This document shows positions 33,050-43,100 of a stretch of 64,000 bases of DNA, in pieces. The translations under genes were made by a program, and so were the position numbers. The DNA lies in assembly GCA_902771935.1 (NCBI GenBank), contig CACXYM010000003.1, positions 1 to 64,000 on the forward strand. The letters run 5' to 3'. Below the pieces are notes generated by a model. The model was not told the origin of the DNA and ran no database searches. It was given only the letters and a program-made list of their open reading frames with translations. The stretch is from an uncultured Bacteroidales bacterium. GTDB taxonomy: Bacteria > Bacteroidota > Bacteroidia > Bacteroidales > Paludibacteraceae. Position 1 is the first letter of the stretch, and every line of letters begins with the position of its first letter.

Positions 33050-35685
33050 TGGCAGAGGATAAAATCAAATACCATTTGACCGGCATGTATCAGGACTGGT
33101 TCCTGGACTATGCCTCTTACGTCATCTTAGAGCGTGCCGTTCCCGCGATAGAAGATGGCCTCAAACCCGTTCAGCGTCGTATCCTTCATGCTATGAAGTG
33201 TGTGGATGACGGCAAGATGAACAAGGTGGCCAATATCGTTGGACAAACGATGCAGTATCACCCGCATGGTGATGCCAGTATCGGTGATGCGCTGGTGCAG
33301 CTCGGACAAAAGGACTTGCTTATCGACTGCCAAGGAAACTGGGGAAACATCCTTACCGGTGATGGCGCTGCGGCTCCTCGTTATATCGAGGCGCGATTGA
33401 GTAAGTTCGCCTTGGAGACGGTCTTTAATCCGAAGACAACCGAGTGGATGCTTAGTTACGACGGACGTAAGAAGGAGCCGATACATCTGCCAATCAAATT
33501 TCCATTGCTCTTGGCACAAGGCGTAGAGGGTATTGCTGTCGGACTTAACTCTAAAATCTTGCCCCATAACTTCAACGATTTATGCGATGCATCTTTAGCA
33601 TATTTGCGTGGTGAAGATTTCCAACTCTATCCGGACTTCCCTACGGGTGGCGAGATAGACGTGAGCCGTTATAACGATGGTGAGCGTGGCGGAATGGTAC
33701 GTATCCGTTCCAAGATAACCAAAACGGACGACAACAAGACTCTAATCATTTCACAAGTTCCTTACGGCACAACCACTTCCAAGATTATTGAGACTATTCT
33801 GCGTGCTCAAGATCGTGGAAAAATCAAAATTCGTAAAGTCGATGATTTCACGGCCGAAGAGGCGAAGATTGTTGTGCAACTGGCGCCTGGTAGTTCGTCC
33901 GACAAGACCATTGATGCTCTTTATGCCTTTACCGATTGTGAAGTAAGTATATCGCCGAACTGCTGTGTGATTGAGAACCGCAAGCCGATCTTTACAAATG
34001 TCAGCACGTTGCTCCGTAAGTCCACTGACAATACGATGGCTTTGCTCAAATGGGAATTGGAGATACAAAAGGCCGAATTGGAAGAGCAGTATTTCTATAC
34101 TTCTTTGGAGCGTATCTTCATCGAGAATCGTATCTATAAAGATGAAGGTTACGAAACGGCTGCAGACAAGGAGAAACTGATTGCATTCGTTGATAAAGCA
34201 TTAGAGCCCTTTAAAGCTAAACTAATCCGAGAAGTGAGACGTGAGGATATTGAGAAATTATTCGACATCCGCATGATTCGTATTACCAAGTTCGACTCCA
34301 AGAAAGCGGACGAGTTAATGAAGGACCTTGAGAAGAAAATCAAACAGACGGAGAAAGACCTTCACCATCTGACCGATTATACTATTCGCTGGTTCGAGAA
34401 CCTCAAGGCAAAGTACGGAGATAAATATCCGCGCAGAACCGAGGTGCGTAACTTTGCTAATATCAACGTGAAGACAGTAGTAGAAGCGAACGAGAAACTC
34501 TATATCAATCGCGAAGAGGGCTTTATTGGAACAGGTCTCAAGAAGGATGAGTTCTTGTGCAACTGTTCCGATTTGGATGATATCATTGTTTTCCATCGAG
34601 ACGGTAAATACAAGATTGTGCGCGTAGCAGAGAAAATCTTTATCGGTACAGATATTCTTCATGTGGATATATTCAAGAAAAACGATACCCGCACAATCTA
34701 CAATGTTGTTTATCGAGATGGTAGAGGAGGTGTTTACTATATGAAACGCTTCTATGTGACTGGTGTGGCACGTGATAAAGAATATGATCTTACTCAGGGC
34801 AAGGCTGGCAGTAGGGTGGTTTACTTCACGGCAAATCCTAATGGGGAAGCCGAGGTGATAAAAGTAGCTCTCAAACCTGCTTTACATCTCAAGAAACTGG
34901 AGGTTTCTAAAGACTTGAGTGAATTGGCTGTCAAGAGCCGTAGCGCCCGTGGTAACCTGCTTACTAAATATGATGTCAAGACTATAACACTCAAACAAAA
35001 AGGTCGCTCTACGTTAGGTGGTCGCAAAGTGTGGTTCGATCCGGATATTCTACGTATCAACTACGATGCACAAGGTATCTATCTTGGCGAGTTCCAGGAT
35101 GATGACCGTGTTCTGGTTATTATGCAGAACGGTGACTACTTCCTTAATACGTTTGAGGAAACAGCTCACTTTGAGCAGGGCTGGTTGCGTATAGAGAAAT
35201 TCGACCCGGATAAGATATGGTCCGTAGCATTATGGAATGCTGAATTAGGTTATTACTACGGCAAACGGTTCCAATTGGACGCTACGCCTAAGACGCAGAA
35301 CTTCCTCGGCGATAATAGCGACTCAAAACTCGTAGCTATTAATGACCGCGAAGAGGCAATTTTCCGTGTTACATTCAAGGATGAGTTCCGTCAACCGATA
35401 GACTTGATAATGGCTGAGTTCATTGATTCGAAGTCACCGAAGGCAAAGGGTAAACGTATCTCCACTTTGGATATCGCTTCCATCGTAGATATTACTCCTG
35501 AACCGGAACCTGAGCCTGAACCCGAACCGGAAGAACCGGAGAGTGCGGAAGAAGTTCCCGTAGCTGACAATAGCGCCCCTAACGCTACTGTTGAACGTGT
35601 TGCAGATGTCCCGTTGATTATCACCAACGAGGTACCTGAGGATAGTAAACCTGTGGATACTGAAGAGCAACTGAGTCTCTTCTAA
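33049..35685 (+). CDS. parC: DNA topoisomerase IV subunit A (ParC/GyrA family)
   Basis: 878 residues, GTG start overlapping the previous stop. The breakage-reunion core has the active-site motif AAPRYIEARLS with Tyr112, preceded by HPHGDASIGDALV and RPVQRRILHAM-like sequence. The second half is the beta-propeller-like C-terminal domain. The end is an acidic Pro-Glu tail (EPEPEPEPEEP), common in Bacteroidota members. It decatenates chromosomes together with ParE. I call ParC rather than GyrA because the GyrA box (QRRGGKG-type) is not visible and the N-terminus fits Bacteroidota topoisomerase IV. The stop abuts the converging ABC exporter gene with no gap. Confidence 0.85.
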   Translation: MAEDKIKYHLTGMYQDWFLDYASYVILERAVPAIEDGLKPVQRRILHAMKCVDDGKMNKVANIVGQTMQYHPHGDASIGDALVQLGQKDLLIDCQGNWGNILTGDGAAAPRYIEARLSKFALETVFNPKTTEWMLSYDGRKKEPIHLPIKFPLLLAQGVEGIAVGLNSKILPHNFNDLCDASLAYLRGEDFQLYPDFPTGGEIDVSRYNDGERGGMVRIRSKITKTDDNKTLIISQVPYGTTTSKIIETILRAQDRGKIKIRKVDDFTAEEAKIVVQLAPGSSSDKTIDALYAFTDCEVSISPNCCVIENRKPIFTNVSTLLRKSTDNTMALLKWELEIQKAELEEQYFYTSLERIFIENRIYKDEGYETAADKEKLIAFVDKALEPFKAKLIREVRREDIEKLFDIRMIRITKFDSKKADELMKDLEKKIKQTEKDLHHLTDYTIRWFENLKAKYGDKYPRRTEVRNFANINVKTVVEANEKLYINREEGFIGTGLKKDEFLCNCSDLDDIIVFHRDGKYKIVRVAEKIFIGTDILHVDIFKKNDTRTIYNVVYRDGRGGVYYMKRFYVTGVARDKEYDLTQGKAGSRVVYFTANPNGEAEVIKVALKPALHLKKLEVSKDLSELAVKSRSARGNLLTKYDVKTITLKQKGRSTLGGRKVWFDPDILRINYDAQGIYLGEFQDDDRVLVIMQNGDYFLNTFEETAHFEQGWLRIEKFDPDKIWSVALWNAELGYYYGKRFQLDATPKTQNFLGDNSDSKLVAINDREEAIFRVTFKDEFRQPIDLIMAEFIDSKSPKAKGKRISTLDIASIVDITPEPEPEPEPEPEEPESAEEVPVADNSAPNATVERVADVPLIITNEVPEDSKPVDTEEQLSLF

Positions 35686-37545
35686 TTATTGTTGCATAGC
35701 AGCGAGTTTGGCGTAATAGCCGTTTCGCTTCATCAATTGATCATGGCGTCCTTGCTCGACGATTTTTCCGTCGTGCAGGACGCAAATCATATCGGCATTA
35801 CGAATGGTTGACAGACGGTGCGCCACCACTAAGGTGGTGCGGTCTTTCATCAAATGCTCGAGCGCTTCTTGTACTAACTTCTCCGACTCTGTATCCAACG
35901 CCGAAGTGGCTTCGTCCAAAATGAGTATAGGTGGGTTCTTCAAAATGGCGCGTGCAATAGAGATGCGTTGCCGCTGACCTCCTGACAAACGACTGCCGCG
36001 GTCGCCGATGGTAGTTTGGTAGCCGTCAGGTGTAGCCATAATGAACTCGTGCGCATTGGCAATCTTCGCTGCCTGTTCTACGGCTTCTTGCCATGTTTGT
36101 CCGTTAGGTGCCGGTTGATTCGTGTCCACACCAAAAGTGATATTGTTGTAGAATGTGTCGTTGAATAGGATGGCTTCTTGGTTGACATTGCCCATCAGTC
36201 CGCGTAGGTCATGTATCTTAGCTTGGCGAATATCTAAACCGTCAACCGTGATACTACCTCCTGTCACGTCGTAGAAGCGCGGAAGCAGGTCGGCTAGCGT
36301 AGTCTTACCGCTACCGGATTGCCCAACAAGGGCTATCATTTGACCTTTCCGTATGGTGAGGTTGATATGCTGCAGCACTTCCAAATCGTTGCAATAAGCA
36401 AAGGAAACATCCTTATAAACAATACAATCCTTGAAGTCATTTATTGCTACCGGATTAGCCACCTCATGAATATTGTTTTCCGCATTCAGCACTTTGTCAA
36501 TGCGCTCCAGCGCGGCTGTACCGCGACGGATGCCGTATGATGCTTTCGATAGGTCTTTGGCCGGGTTGATAATGGAGTAGAATAGAATAAGGTAGTAGAT
36601 GAACGTAGAGGCGTCAATGAGTGCGTTGTGACTCAAAATCAGTCCGCCTCCGTACCACAGCAGTACAGCAATCAAGGTCGTACCCAAAAACTCTGAAACA
36701 GGGTGGGCAAGATAATACCGTCGGTTAATGCGAGTAAAGGTGCGTCTCGTCTCATTAGCCAGTTTGAGGAAGCGGGCTTGCAATTTTTCTTCGGCATTGA
36801 ATGCTTTTACTACGCGCAATCCTCCTAATGTTTCTTCAATTTGCGTCAGTATATCTGACGTTTGCTCCTGACCTTGCGTGGATGTGCGTTTGAGTGAACG
36901 GCCTATGCGACCAATCAGCAAACCTGCTACGGGCAGTAAGATTAACGCAAACAAGGTGAGTTGCCACGAGATAAGGAAGAGCATGATGAGGTAGATAAGT
37001 ATCATCAGCGGATTCTTAAAAAGAATATCCACAGTGGACATGATACTGGCTTCAACTTCGTTTACATCGTTGGTCATGCGTGACATGATATCGCCCTTGC
37101 GCTCTTCGGTGAAGTAACCGATAGGAAGGCGGGTCACCTTATTGTATAATTGCTGGCGCAGGTCGCGCAGCACGCCTGTGCGTATGGGCACGATAAAGAA
37201 ATTAGCCAACCATGCGCACAAGCACTTCAATCCAGTTGTCACCACAAGGAACATACCCAACATAAACAGCACCAGTCCTGCACCATGCTCCATCACCAGT
37301 TGTCCCATCCACCAGTATAAGTTTCCGCGAGCCGCTTCTACGTATTCTTTAATCGGCATAGTGGACACCAATTCGGTGTATTGGCTGTTCATGTCGCTAA
37401 TACCGAACAGAAGCTGCAGAATAGGGATAATGGTCGCAAACGAGAACAGCGACAATATAGTGGAGAGTATATTGAATGTGATATTCAACGCTACTTTCCC
37501 TCTGTAAGGAGGAATAAAGCGATGAAGCAGTTTGAGTATATTCAT
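35686..37545 (-). CDS. ABC exporter, MsbA-type fused permease and ATPase
   Basis: 619 residues. A six-helix permease (about 20-340) is followed by an ATPase with Walker A GQSGSGKTT, signature LSGGQRQR, Walker B ILILDEATSALD and the switch histidine in VVAHRLS. It is co-transcribed with lpxK (4-base overlap), a lipid A gene, so lipid A-core flipping as by MsbA is the natural suggestion. The family also includes drug exporters, so I leave the symbol blank. Confidence 0.85.
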   Translation of the reverse strand: MNILKLLHRFIPPYRGKVALNITFNILSTILSLFSFATIIPILQLLFGISDMNSQYTELVSTMPIKEYVEAARGNLYWWMGQLVMEHGAGLVLFMLGMFLVVTTGLKCLCAWLANFFIVPIRTGVLRDLRQQLYNKVTRLPIGYFTEERKGDIMSRMTNDVNEVEASIMSTVDILFKNPLMILIYLIMLFLISWQLTLFALILLPVAGLLIGRIGRSLKRTSTQGQEQTSDILTQIEETLGGLRVVKAFNAEEKLQARFLKLANETRRTFTRINRRYYLAHPVSEFLGTTLIAVLLWYGGGLILSHNALIDASTFIYYLILFYSIINPAKDLSKASYGIRRGTAALERIDKVLNAENNIHEVANPVAINDFKDCIVYKDVSFAYCNDLEVLQHINLTIRKGQMIALVGQSGSGKTTLADLLPRFYDVTGGSITVDGLDIRQAKIHDLRGLMGNVNQEAILFNDTFYNNITFGVDTNQPAPNGQTWQEAVEQAAKIANAHEFIMATPDGYQTTIGDRGSRLSGGQRQRISIARAILKNPPILILDEATSALDTESEKLVQEALEHLMKDRTTLVVAHRLSTIRNADMICVLHDGKIVEQGRHDQLMKRNGYYAKLAAMQQ

Positions 37546-38537
37546 GCTTTCTTGTTTTTTTGCTGGTGTTTTAGTTCTTCCTTTAAGTACGCACCTAATT
37601 GTCGTTTTAATTCCTCTTCCTGTTTGCCTCGCAGTTCCACGCGAATAGGCACAGCTTGTATGAGGTCTTTCAACTCACTTGGCAAATTGGTCAGTAGCAG
37701 TCGTTCGTAATCCTTCTCTGTTGTCAGAATGCAGTCATGCTTTTTCGCTGCTTCGATAATGCGTAACTCGTCCTTTTTAGTAAAACGATGGTGGTCGGCA
37801 AAGGCCAACAATTCCGCTTTCGGAAACAGCTCTTTGACATGTGCATAGAAGGCTTCCGGTTGGGCGATGCCGCTAATGACTAACGGATTCGTTCCTACTA
37901 TATCTACTTGTTCGTACACTACGTGCGAAAAATACAGGTTTTGATATGCTGGCAGATGTAGGCGGTTATCAATGACCCGTTTGTCAATTGGTTTCATGTC
38001 CTCCGGACAGTTGGTCACTATAATGGCTTGTGCAGCCAGACTGCGTCGCTTGAGGTCGCGTAGTCTGCCAAAAGGATACAGCCGGTCTGTGATATAGAGG
38101 TTATTCTCTGCCGTGAGCATAATGGTCAGTCCACAGCGTAGCGCGCGGTGTTGCATTGCGTCATCTAAAATGATAACTTGCAAGTCGGGCACCATACGCT
38201 GCAGTTGATGCACACCGCGAACACGATGTTCACACACAGCTACGGCTACATCAGGAAACTTACGATGTATCTGCATTGCCTCGTCTCCTATGGTAGCCGC
38301 TGTGCTTGTATGATCTGCCAGCACAAAACCGCACGTCTTGCGCTTATACCCGCGGGAAAGTACCGCCACTTTGTATTGCGGCGAGAGTAACCGAATTAGA
38401 TACTCTGTGTGAGGTGTCTTACCCGTACCGCCAAGAGCCAGATTGCCTACACAAATAGTAGGGATATCGACAGCGTGTGAGGGTAGGATACCTTTGTCGT
38501 ACAGCCAGTGTCTGATATGTAATATCAGCCCGAACAT
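37542..38537 (-). CDS. lpxK: Tetraacyldisaccharide 4'-kinase
   Basis: 331 residues. It phosphorylates the 4' position of the tetraacyl disaccharide in lipid A synthesis at the inner membrane. The P-loop is GNLALGGTGKTP; VILDDAMQHR and LLAFADHHRF are further LpxK motifs. It overlaps sppA upstream and the ABC exporter downstream by 1 and 4 bases. Confidence 0.93.
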   Translation of the reverse strand: MFGLILHIRHWLYDKGILPSHAVDIPTICVGNLALGGTGKTPHTEYLIRLLSPQYKVAVLSRGYKRKTCGFVLADHTSTAATIGDEAMQIHRKFPDVAVAVCEHRVRGVHQLQRMVPDLQVIILDDAMQHRALRCGLTIMLTAENNLYITDRLYPFGRLRDLKRRSLAAQAIIVTNCPEDMKPIDKRVIDNRLHLPAYQNLYFSHVVYEQVDIVGTNPLVISGIAQPEAFYAHVKELFPKAELLAFADHHRFTKKDELRIIEAAKKHDCILTTEKDYERLLLTNLPSELKDLIQAVPIRVELRGKQEEELKRQLGAYLKEELKHQQKNKKA

Positions 38538-40294
38538 TATTGAATGTCAATCGTGGGAGCAAGCATCAGGATTCGAGGCTGTTTAACCAACTCACGCAGA
38601 CGAGCAATCATTTTCTCTTCTTCGGTAGAGTTGTCAAACATCTTCATGAACTCCTCAAATGGGTCCACGGGTTTCGGATAATAAACGAGTGCGTAATCTT
38701 CCAGTTCAGCCAATTCAGCTGCTTTAGCGATGGCGTTGTCGATATTACCTAATTCATCCACCAAGCCTAAGCGTAGCGCATCCTGACCTAACCAAACACG
38801 ACCTTCGCCGATAGCCTTTATCGAGTCTTGTGCCATATGACGACCTTCTGCACAACGACGCGTGAAGAGGTCGTAACCGCGTTCAATCATATTTTGCATC
38901 AGCACACGCTCACTCGGGTTCATGCCCTTATAAATCATGTTGACTTCCATGTCAGAATGTTTGTTCGTACTAACGCCGTCGAGGTCCAAACCAACTTTTT
39001 CGCGTAAGCCGTTAACATTAGGTATCATACCAAAGATACCGATAGAACCGGTCAGCGTGGTTGGCTCGGCGTAGATATAATCTGCCTCAGCGCTGATATA
39101 GTAACCGCCGGATGCAGCATAGTCACCCATCGAAACAACTACCGGAATTCCTTTCTCTTGAATCAGTTTAACGGCGTGGTTAATCTGTTCACTGGCATTG
39201 GCGCTACCACCTGGACTGTTCACGCGAAGTACGACCGCTTTGACTTCCTCATTCTTTTGCACTTTCGCCAAGGTCTTAATCATCTTCGTGCCGACAATTC
39301 CGTCACCCGAGTCATCTGTAATCTCGCCGGCTGCATAGACAACGGCAATCTTGTCCGATGCTTTGTTTTTCTTACGCTCAATAGAGGCCATCTTGCTGGT
39401 GTTCAGTACCTTGTAATCCTCAGTTCCGATAAGGCGTTTGAGCACGGAGTCCATTTCCTGACGGTAAATAAGGCTATCCACGAAACCGTATTCTACATAT
39501 TTCTTTTGCGGTTGAACGTCCATAAACTCATCCGCATATGCGTTCAGTTTCTCAACAGACAGATTGCGAGACTCAGCCACTGAGGCGGTCAAGTTGTTCC
39601 AGATTCCGAAGAGATATACTTCAGTCTGTTTGCGGTCTGCCTCGGACATAGAAGTACGGAAGAACGGCTCTACAGCCGATTTGAATGTGCCGACTTTAAG
39701 TATCTGCATCTCAATGCCCAATTTGTCCAGAATACGTTTATAATACTCTTTCGTTCCATTCAAACCATGCCATTCAATAGCACCCACTTCGTCCAGATAA
39801 ATCTTATCCGCTACGGAAGCGATATAATAGTTCATTTGGCCGTAACTCTCTGCGTAAGCAATAATCCACTTACCGGACTCTTTGAAGTCCACAAGGGCGT
39901 CACGGATTGCTTTGGCAGACGCTGGAGCTACACGCAACGAGCCGCCTTTGAGGTAGATACCCACCACGCGTTCATCTTCTTTTGCGAGCTTGATATTGTT
40001 CAAGATGTCGTCCAGACCGACTGTCTCTACGTTTCCACTGCCGTAAGGCATAGAGCCGGTGAGGGCTGCAAACGGGTTAGCTTCCTGGGCTTGCTCTACA
40101 ACCATGCCCTTCATGTCCAAACGGTAAACCGTCTTGTCACTCAGTTTAGCAGATGAACCGCCAAACGCGTTGCTCATCATCACGGCGAAACCGACACAGC
40201 TCGCTACATACAATACTGCGCAGACGATAATCGTCCACAAACATCCGCGGTTCTTACGCTTACCGCCTTCTTCTGATTTAATCTTAATTGCCAT
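38537..40294 (-). CDS. sppA: Signal peptide peptidase SppA, 67K type
   Basis: 585 residues. One N-terminal membrane segment (about 17-40) is followed by tandem S49 peptidase domains. Lys205 (GTFKSAVEPF) and Ser395 (YAASGGYY) match the catalytic dyad, with Lys in the first and Ser in the second repeat as in Escherichia coli SppA. It degrades cleaved signal peptides in the membrane. It is the first gene of the minus-strand envelope operon with lpxK and the ABC exporter. The N-terminal cytoplasmic stretch is strongly basic. Confidence 0.93.
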   Translation of the reverse strand: MAIKIKSEEGGKRKNRGCLWTIIVCAVLYVASCVGFAVMMSNAFGGSSAKLSDKTVYRLDMKGMVVEQAQEANPFAALTGSMPYGSGNVETVGLDDILNNIKLAKEDERVVGIYLKGGSLRVAPASAKAIRDALVDFKESGKWIIAYAESYGQMNYYIASVADKIYLDEVGAIEWHGLNGTKEYYKRILDKLGIEMQILKVGTFKSAVEPFFRTSMSEADRKQTEVYLFGIWNNLTASVAESRNLSVEKLNAYADEFMDVQPQKKYVEYGFVDSLIYRQEMDSVLKRLIGTEDYKVLNTSKMASIERKKNKASDKIAVVYAAGEITDDSGDGIVGTKMIKTLAKVQKNEEVKAVVLRVNSPGGSANASEQINHAVKLIQEKGIPVVVSMGDYAASGGYYISAEADYIYAEPTTLTGSIGIFGMIPNVNGLREKVGLDLDGVSTNKHSDMEVNMIYKGMNPSERVLMQNMIERGYDLFTRRCAEGRHMAQDSIKAIGEGRVWLGQDALRLGLVDELGNIDNAIAKAAELAELEDYALVYYPKPVDPFEEFMKMFDNSTEEEKMIARLRELVKQPRILMLAPTIDIQ

Positions 40295-40346
40295 AATTTA
40301 AGTTATTTTTAAAGGTTATACAATAATTGTTTTCGGTAATTTGCTG

Positions 40347-40378
40347 CAAAAGTACAACTTTTTTTTGGAACATGCAAA
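40347..40378 (-). promoter_or_regulatory. Promoter of sppA-lpxK-ABC exporter
   Basis: On the minus strand, TTTG (40378-40375), a 20-base A-rich spacer, and TACTTTTG (40354-40347). It lies back to back with the plus-strand promoter at 40395. Confidence 0.75.
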
Positions 40379-40394
40379 AAAAGTAACACAAATA

Positions 40395-40426
40395 TTTGTG
40401 TATATCGAAAAAAAGCAGTACTTTTG
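40395..40426 (+). promoter_or_regulatory. Promoter of the lipoprotein-rfbA-glmM-surE operon
   Basis: TTTG at 40395-40398, 20 bases ending AAAAAAAGCAG, TACTTTTG at 40419-40426. The transcript start is near 40432, which excludes the in-frame ATG at 40424 and supports the start at 40469. Confidence 0.8.
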
Positions 40427-40468
40427 CCGTCGCTAACCCAAAATACTAATAATATTAACGTTAACATT

Positions 40469-41113
40469 ATGAGAAAATCATTTAGAATTTTTGCTGCTTT
40501 ATCTGTAGTGGCAGTTGTATTGAGTGGCTGTATTACCTCTACGGTTCTTAGAACTAAGTGGGCTGTTGACGAAAAAAACGAAATTGTTTCCGGTAAGGTG
40601 TTCCAGGAGACTACCGGTTCCGTCTTCTATTCCTACGAAGGTTATTCAGAGGGTATGTCGCTCAAGTTCAAAGAGAGTGGTAAATATCTTCGCGTGGATA
40701 GACCTAATACTGGCTACTTCCTGATCATTACTCCGCAAAAGGTTTACCAAGGCAACACTAAGGACAAAACCTATGTTGAGGCGGAGAATAAAGATGGTGT
40801 TTACTACTTTTCTAACCTCTCTATGGTGTTCCCGACAGAGTGGTTCCGTTGGGAAGACTTTGCTGAGTACATGTTAACCGACGAGACCAATAAGAGCGAG
40901 GGAACAGAGTACTATGCTGACAAAAAATGCACCACTTTCACCAGCGATGAAAAGAAAGTAGGCGGCTACAAGCGCGTTTATATGTACAAAGAAGAAAGAG
41001 GTAAAGTTCTCTTCCGTGCTACGCGTTGGGCTCAGGGCTGCGATGCACAATTTGCTCCTCCTGCGGAGTGCAAGAAAGTCTCCGGCTCAATCGATTACGA
41101 AGAAGCCTTCTAA
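40469..41113 (+). CDS. Lipoprotein of unknown function
   Basis: 214 residues. A short basic N-terminus and hydrophobic run end in the lipobox LSGC, so it is a lipidated envelope protein. The rest is beta-rich and begins TSTVLRTKWAVDEKNE; I do not recognise a domain. A single Cys-Thr pair (KKCTTFTS) and a WAQGCDAQF stretch near the end are noticeable. It is first in the operon and is followed by rfbA after 20 bases. Confidence 0.7.
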   Translation: MRKSFRIFAALSVVAVVLSGCITSTVLRTKWAVDEKNEIVSGKVFQETTGSVFYSYEGYSEGMSLKFKESGKYLRVDRPNTGYFLIITPQKVYQGNTKDKTYVEAENKDGVYYFSNLSMVFPTEWFRWEDFAEYMLTDETNKSEGTEYYADKKCTTFTSDEKKVGGYKRVYMYKEERGKVLFRATRWAQGCDAQFAPPAECKKVSGSIDYEEAF

Positions 41114-41133
41114 TAAACTACCATTCATAACCT

Positions 41134-42000
41134 ATGAAAGGAATTATTCTTGCGGGAGGCTCTGCCACTCGTCTCTATCCGCTTAGCAAGGCAATCAGCA
41201 AGCAAATAATGCCGGTTTATGACAAGCCGATGATTTACTATCCCTTGTCAACCCTTATGCTTGCCGGTATTCGTGAAGTGCTCGTTATCTCCACGCCGCG
41301 CGACCTACCTATGTTCCGAGAACTGCTCGGTGACGGAACCCGATTGGGTATGCGCTTGGAGTACAAGGTGCAGGAAGTGCCTAACGGATTGGCGCAAGCT
41401 TTTGTGCTTGGTAAAGAATTCCTTAACGGCGAACCGGGTTGCCTTATCTTGGGCGATAACATGTTCTATGGCCAGGGCTTTGTGCCGATGCTTAAAAAAG
41501 CATTGGAGCATGCGAAAGAAGGTGCTTGTATCTTCGGCTACGAAGTGCAGGATCCAAGGGCTTATGGAGTAGTCGAGTTCGACGAGAACGGCACTGTCCT
41601 CAGCCTCGAGGAAAAACCCCAACAGCCTAAGAGCAATTATGCTGTGCCCGGTCTCTACTTCTACGATGAGACCGTGTGTGACAAAGCGGCGGCACTCAAA
41701 CCGTCTGCTCGTGGCGAATACGAGATTACAGACCTCAATAAATGCTATCTGAACGAAGGCAAACTGCATGTCCAACTCTTCGGACGAGGATTCGCATGGC
41801 TCGATACAGGGAACTGCGACAGCCTCCTTGAGGCAGGTAATTTTGTTGCAACCATACAGAATCGACAGGGCTTCTATATCGCATGTATCGAGGAAGTAGC
41901 ATGGCGTAATGGTTGGATTACTACCGACCAACTCCGTGCCCTCGGCAAAGAGATGAAGACCGAATATGGCCGTTACTTAGAGCGCTTGGCGAGAAAGTAA
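41134..42000 (+). CDS. rfbA: Glucose-1-phosphate thymidylyltransferase
   Basis: 288 residues. It makes dTDP-glucose for dTDP-rhamnose and related sugars. The nucleotidyltransferase signature GIILAGGSATRLYPLSKAIS is at the extreme N-terminus, with QIMPVYDKPMIYYPL and LGDNMFYG (metal-binding Asp) further on; the length is normal. The other rfb genes (B, C, D) are not in the window. The gene is isolated among lipoprotein and amino-sugar genes. Confidence 0.93.
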   Translation: MKGIILAGGSATRLYPLSKAISKQIMPVYDKPMIYYPLSTLMLAGIREVLVISTPRDLPMFRELLGDGTRLGMRLEYKVQEVPNGLAQAFVLGKEFLNGEPGCLILGDNMFYGQGFVPMLKKALEHAKEGACIFGYEVQDPRAYGVVEFDENGTVLSLEEKPQQPKSNYAVPGLYFYDETVCDKAAALKPSARGEYEITDLNKCYLNEGKLHVQLFGRGFAWLDTGNCDSLLEAGNFVATIQNRQGFYIACIEEVAWRNGWITTDQLRALGKEMKTEYGRYLERLARK

Positions 42001-42003
42001 GAG

Positions 42004-42555
42004 GTGAAGAGGATTTGCTACATATTATCATTGCTATTTCTGCTCGCCGGCTGTCATCGTACAGCCCCGCAGGGTCCGTCTAAGCGTAGTGGCATGAAGC
42101 AGAAGGCGGATACCACTCTTCTCTCGCTCATGGAGATCAATCAGCGTTTGGCGGAGCAAGCCGATATAGAACTGATGGCGCTGGTTGACAGCCTACAAAA
42201 GGCGGATGGTTCGGAGTTCGCGCAGCTATCTACCGGCGGCTGGAAAAAACGTCGCGATCCACAAGCACGCGAAGCGGCACAGTATGCCGATTTTCCTAAA
42301 CCCCCAGAACACTGGTTGGTGCGGATACGTGCCTATTCGCTGCAGGGCGACCTGCTCAAAGACGTAGAGGGCGTATATACCATTAAGCATTTCGATATGC
42401 CTATCGCGGTGGAAGAGGCTGTGGACGAGATGTGTGAGGGCGAAACAGCCACTATCTATGCACCCTGGTACACCGCTTACGGCGTGAAAGGCGACAAAAC
42501 GGTCAAACCTTATACCAACGTCCGATTTGAAGTGACATTGAAAGAAAAACAGTAA
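42004..42555 (+). CDS. FKBP-like lipoprotein
   Basis: 183 residues from GTG 42004. The lipobox LLAGC gives a lipidated N-terminus. The C-terminal 95 residues (HWLVRIRAYS, EEAVDEMCEGETATIYAPWY, YTNVRFEVTL) follow the FKBP peptidyl-prolyl isomerase fold. Several active-site aromatic residues of classical FKBPs are not evident, so folding-helper activity is uncertain. It resembles GldI-type lipoproteins of Bacteroidota in layout. It lies 3 bases after rfbA and 4 bases before a second, similar lipoprotein. Confidence 0.65.
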   Translation: MKRICYILSLLFLLAGCHRTAPQGPSKRSGMKQKADTTLLSLMEINQRLAEQADIELMALVDSLQKADGSEFAQLSTGGWKKRRDPQAREAAQYADFPKPPEHWLVRIRAYSLQGDLLKDVEGVYTIKHFDMPIAVEEAVDEMCEGETATIYAPWYTAYGVKGDKTVKPYTNVRFEVTLKEKQ

Positions 42556-42559
42556 ATCA

Positions 42560-43099
42560 ATGAAAATAGTATCCATCATATTCGCACTTGGTGCAGCCGC
42601 ACTTATCTTAACCGGCTGCAACTCCAACAGTTACTCCAATGAACTTAAGGCCGAGAAGAAACTTATTGAGGACTATATCGCCCGCGAGAATATCCATGTC
42701 ATCACCGAGTTACCGGATGATGATGAGTGGGGGGAGAAGGACTATTACCAAGTCAGCGGATATGATTATCTCTATTACCATCTTGTTAAACGCGGTTCCG
42801 AGGAAGAGGATCCGGTTACGGCGACTGAGACTGTTGTAATGCGCTTTAAGCAGTACACGCTCACCGCTTCCGCTGATACCGCCGATTACTGGACTACGCT
42901 CAATAGTGCTTATCCTTTGGAGTTTACTTATCTCACCGACTATACAACTGCCCCGACAGCGTGGCATGTGGCTGTAGGACTGATGGAATACGGCGAGTCC
43001 GAGTGCAAGATTATCTGCCCCAGCCGATATGGTTTCACGGACGACCAGACCACCGTTACTCCTTACGGCTATCATATGAAAATGAAAATCAAACGATAA
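42560..43099 (+). CDS. DUF4827 lipoprotein, FKBP-like
   Basis: 179 residues with lipobox LTGC. The sequence fits DUF4827 as I know it: ELKAEKKLIEDYIARENI, WGEKDYYQVSGYDYLYYHLV, then WHVAVGLMEYGESECKIICP and a final YGYHMKMKIKR. Members are small Bacteroidales lipoproteins with an FKBP-related fold and no proven activity. In several Bacteroides genomes such a gene sits next to glmM, as here. Confidence 0.75.
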   Translation: MKIVSIIFALGAAALILTGCNSNSYSNELKAEKKLIEDYIARENIHVITELPDDDEWGEKDYYQVSGYDYLYYHLVKRGSEEEDPVTATETVVMRFKQYTLTASADTADYWTTLNSAYPLEFTYLTDYTTAPTAWHVAVGLMEYGESECKIICPSRYGFTDDQTTVTPYGYHMKMKIKR

Positions 43100-43100
43100 A

